This document shows positions 6,095-7,387 of a stretch of 7,387 nucleotides of DNA, piece after piece (position 1 is the first letter of the stretch; each line of letters starts with the position of its first letter). The stretch covers positions 1 through 7,387 of the forward strand of contig UREO01000152.1 of NCBI GenBank assembly GCA_900546895.1. Reading direction: 5' to 3'. The notes below the pieces were generated by a model. That model had not been told where the DNA came from, did no database searches, and saw only the letters and a program-made list of their open reading frames with translations. The translations under genes were made by a program, and so were the position numbers. Source of the DNA: an uncultured Oscillospiraceae bacterium. Lineage in GTDB: Bacteria; Bacillota; Clostridia; Oscillospirales; Acutalibacteraceae.

Positions 6095-6115
6095 TTTCTG
6101 CAGAGGTGAGTATTG

Positions 6116-6469
6116 ATGATTATTAATAGTGCTGACCATAATTTCAATTATATAAACAGCCAATACCCCGCCAAACAGCCGGTCAGGGCCGACACCGACG
6201 GCACAGCGGCCGAACCGGTGTTTTCCGGCAATCTGAATAAGGCGGTAAGTGCTTCCAAGATGGATAAAATTGAACTATCGCAAGGCGCTGCGCGCCTTTC
6301 AAATAACAGCCAGTTTCTTTCGGAAACCAAAGATAAAATCATCGCGGAAATAAACAGGGATAAGGATAAGGAAGCCGTCGGCAGAATCAAGGAACAGCTG
6401 AACGTCAGGCAATATGCCGTAAATCCTGCGGAGATTGCGAAAATTCTTTTGACGGACAATAACGAATGA
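6116..6469 (+). CDS. flgM: Negative regulator of flagellin synthesis FlgM (anti-sigma-28)
   Basis: FlgM binds the flagellar sigma factor and holds back late genes until the hook is complete, when it is exported from the cell. The protein is 117 residues from ATG 6116, somewhat longer than the common 90-100. The N-terminal half is low in structure, as expected for a largely disordered exported protein. The sigma-binding C-terminal region begins at SKMDKIELSQGAARL (about 46-60). It continues through SETKDKIIAEI to QYAVNPAEIAKILL near the end, matching the family pattern of DKxxLS, two helices, then YxVxxxxIAxxLL. GAGGTGA at 6103-6109 lies 6 bases from the ATG. A TTG directly before it, also in frame, is too close to the ribosome site. 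The upstream sigma-28 promoter and the downstream flgN/flgK confirm the identity. Confidence 0.95.
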   Translation: MIINSADHNFNYINSQYPAKQPVRADTDGTAAEPVFSGNLNKAVSASKMDKIELSQGAARLSNNSQFLSETKDKIIAEINRDKDKEAVGRIKEQLNVRQYAVNPAEIAKILLTDNNE

Positions 6470-6516
6470 ATATACAAAACAGATGCAAAAAATCAAAGGG
6501 CGGGTGAACAGAGAGA

Positions 6517-6999
6517 ATGATTGATAAAGAGCTTGCTGAAAAACTGCTGGAATTCCTTCGCAATTACCTGAATTTTTATAAAAGCTTTCTGGAGATTGAA
6601 TCTAAAAAATACAGCGATTTAGCAAACAACAACGTCGCAACCCTGGACGCGCACGTCAGAAATGAAGAAGCGTTCATGCTCAAGGCCAGAGGGCTTGAAT
6701 TGGAGCGGGACAAGCTGGTCGCACAAGCCGGCGGCCCAAAATCGACCTTCCGGCAGCTGATCCCGATGTTTGAGCCTGCCCTTCAGCCGCAAGCCAAAAG
6801 TATTTTTGACGAGCTCTCACAGGTAACGCTGAATCTGAAGGAAACCAACCTTCGCTGCAATCAGCTCACGGAGCTAAAGCTGCACAAAATCGAAAAAGAT
6901 ATCAATATACTGAAAAACAATCCCGAGCTGCAGCGGATTTACTCCTCAAAAGCGGTAGAGGGAGCCACTCCCCCAAGCATTCTGTCCAAAAAGGTTTAA
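6517..6999 (+). CDS. flgN: Flagellar chaperone FlgN
   Basis: FlgN is the cytoplasmic chaperone that binds the C-terminal helices of the hook-junction proteins FlgK and FlgL and delivers them to the export apparatus. It is 160 residues, in the family range. The sequence is almost wholly helical and charged. An N-terminal amphipathic helix (about 4-36) and a long helix (about 44-70) are followed by a break at AGGPK (71-75). A second helical pair (about 93-132) leads to a loosely structured tail. FlgN diverges strongly in sequence, so the call leans on length, the helical pattern, and the position between flgM and flgK. The start is ATG 6517 with GGGTGA 9 bases upstream, 47 bp after flgM. Its stop TAA overlaps the AAGGAGGT site of flgK, implying coupled expression of chaperone and client. 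Confidence 0.88.
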   Translation: MIDKELAEKLLEFLRNYLNFYKSFLEIESKKYSDLANNNVATLDAHVRNEEAFMLKARGLELERDKLVAQAGGPKSTFRQLIPMFEPALQPQAKSIFDELSQVTLNLKETNLRCNQLTELKLHKIEKDINILKNNPELQRIYSSKAVEGATPPSILSKKV

Positions 7000-7005
7000 G
7001 GAGGT
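6998..7005 (+). promoter_or_regulatory. Consensus ribosome-binding site of flgK overlapping the flgN stop
   Basis: AAGGAGGT lies 6 bases before ATG 7012 and shares its first two bases with the flgN stop codon. It is the strongest ribosome site in the window, fitting a structural protein needed in more than trace amounts. Confidence 0.85.
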
Positions 7006-7011
7006 ATTCCC

Positions 7012-7387
7012 ATGTCGTCAACTTTTTCCGGGTTCTACGTTGCCAAAAGCGGAATTCAGGCAGCCCGGGCCAATCTGCAGATAACCGGTCAAAATATGAC
7101 CAACGTAAATACCCCGGGTTACACAAGGCAGCGGGTGGACTCCTATTCGGTCGGCCCAACCGGCAGCAACATGCGTTATTCGGGCGGCAACCTCGCCATT
7201 GGCAACGGCGTGTACTGCAGCGGGACCAGTCAGATCAGGGACCCCTATCTGGATATCCGCTACCGCGCGGAGCATGCCTATGTGGGCAAAACCGACGTCC
7301 AGCTGGATACCCTGAGCGACTTGGAGGATATTTTCGACGAATCCTCCAAGGACGGACTCAGCGCACAGTTTTCGGACCTGATTACAC
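7012..7387 (+). CDS. flgK: Flagellar hook-associated protein 1 FlgK (3' end cut by window edge)
   Basis: FlgK forms the first junction layer between hook and filament outside the cell, after export through the flagellar apparatus with FlgN as chaperone. I read 125 complete codons to the window edge, only the N-terminal part of a protein usually 450-650 residues long. Residues 1-30 form the conserved helix (FSGFYVAKSGIQAARANLQI). The rod/hook signature NMTNVNTPGYTRQRV follows at 28-42. Then come IGNGVYCSGTSQIRDPYLDIRYR (63-85) and a helix to about 112, the order seen in FlgK. The ATG start is fixed by the AAGGAGGT site. FlgE or FlgG share the N-terminal signature, but the IRDPYLDIRYR stretch and the position after flgM-flgN point to FlgK. 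Cys69 is unusual for an exported axial protein. Confidence 0.96.
   Translation, partial: MSSTFSGFYVAKSGIQAARANLQITGQNMTNVNTPGYTRQRVDSYSVGPTGSNMRYSGGNLAIGNGVYCSGTSQIRDPYLDIRYRAEHAYVGKTDVQLDTLSDLEDIFDESSKDGLSAQFSDLIT

Larger units (their letters stand above)
5783..6115. other. Divergent control region between the flgB and flgM operons
   Basis: This AT-rich stretch of about 330 bp contains no supported gene in any frame. From left to right it holds the flgB ribosome site, the leader inverted repeat, a sigma-A-type promoter reading left, tandem 11-bp repeats, a 14-bp palindrome, about 65 bp of AT-rich DNA with no recognised element, a run of eight T (6059-6066), and the sigma-28 promoter and ribosome site of flgM. 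Base composition is sharply more AT-rich than the genes on either side. I saw no c-di-GMP riboswitch core or other known riboswitch consensus in it. Confidence 0.85.

Noticed and set aside
6113..6115. TTG as the flgM start
   Set aside because: It is only 3 bases from the ribosome site, while the adjacent ATG at 6116 has normal spacing.

Overview
The window is a segment of a flagellar gene locus from a Gram-positive-type bacterium, most likely a member of the Clostridia. The gene order flgB-flgC-fliE-fliF-fliG-fliH-fliI matches the start of the fla/che operon of Bacillus and Clostridium. The ribosome-binding sites are strong and purine-rich, two genes start with TTG, and coding DNA of moderate GC sits beside a very AT-rich intergenic region. 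The species cannot be read from the sequence.

Layout. The left part (1-5782) is one convergently packed operon on the minus strand, read from right to left: flgB and flgC (proximal rod), fliE (rod/MS-ring adaptor), fliF (MS ring), fliG (rotor/switch), fliH (regulator of the export ATPase) and fliI (export ATPase, cut by the left edge after 374 codons). Spacings are tight (6-37 bp), with two 17-bp overlaps (fliF/fliG and fliG/fliH). The right part (6116-7387) is a plus-strand operon: flgM (anti-sigma-28), flgN (chaperone for hook-junction proteins) and flgK (hook-junction protein 1, cut by the right edge after 125 codons).

Control. The two operons diverge from an AT-rich gap of about 330 bp (5783-6115). 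A near-perfect sigma-28 promoter (CTAAA-N15-GCCGATAA) drives flgM-flgN-flgK. On the other strand a good sigma-A-type promoter (TTGACT-N18-TATAAT) drives flgB onward. Two tandem 11-bp repeats and a 14-bp perfect palindrome lie just upstream of its -35 box. The predicted flgB leader is about 135 nt and contains a long inverted repeat (18-bp arms with one mismatch, 33-nt loop). This fits the usual early/late hierarchy: the basal body and export genes are transcribed by the housekeeping polymerase, while flgM and the hook-junction genes await sigma-28 and FlgM feeds back on its own promoter.

The genes themselves are canonical, and I found no undescribed protein system. The parts most worth a second look are the flgB leader inverted repeat with the repeats upstream of its promoter, a perfect hairpin at the flgB/flgC junction, and a few protein details: a GxxxG ladder in FliH, an acidic tract in FliF, and one substitution in the FliG torque helix.
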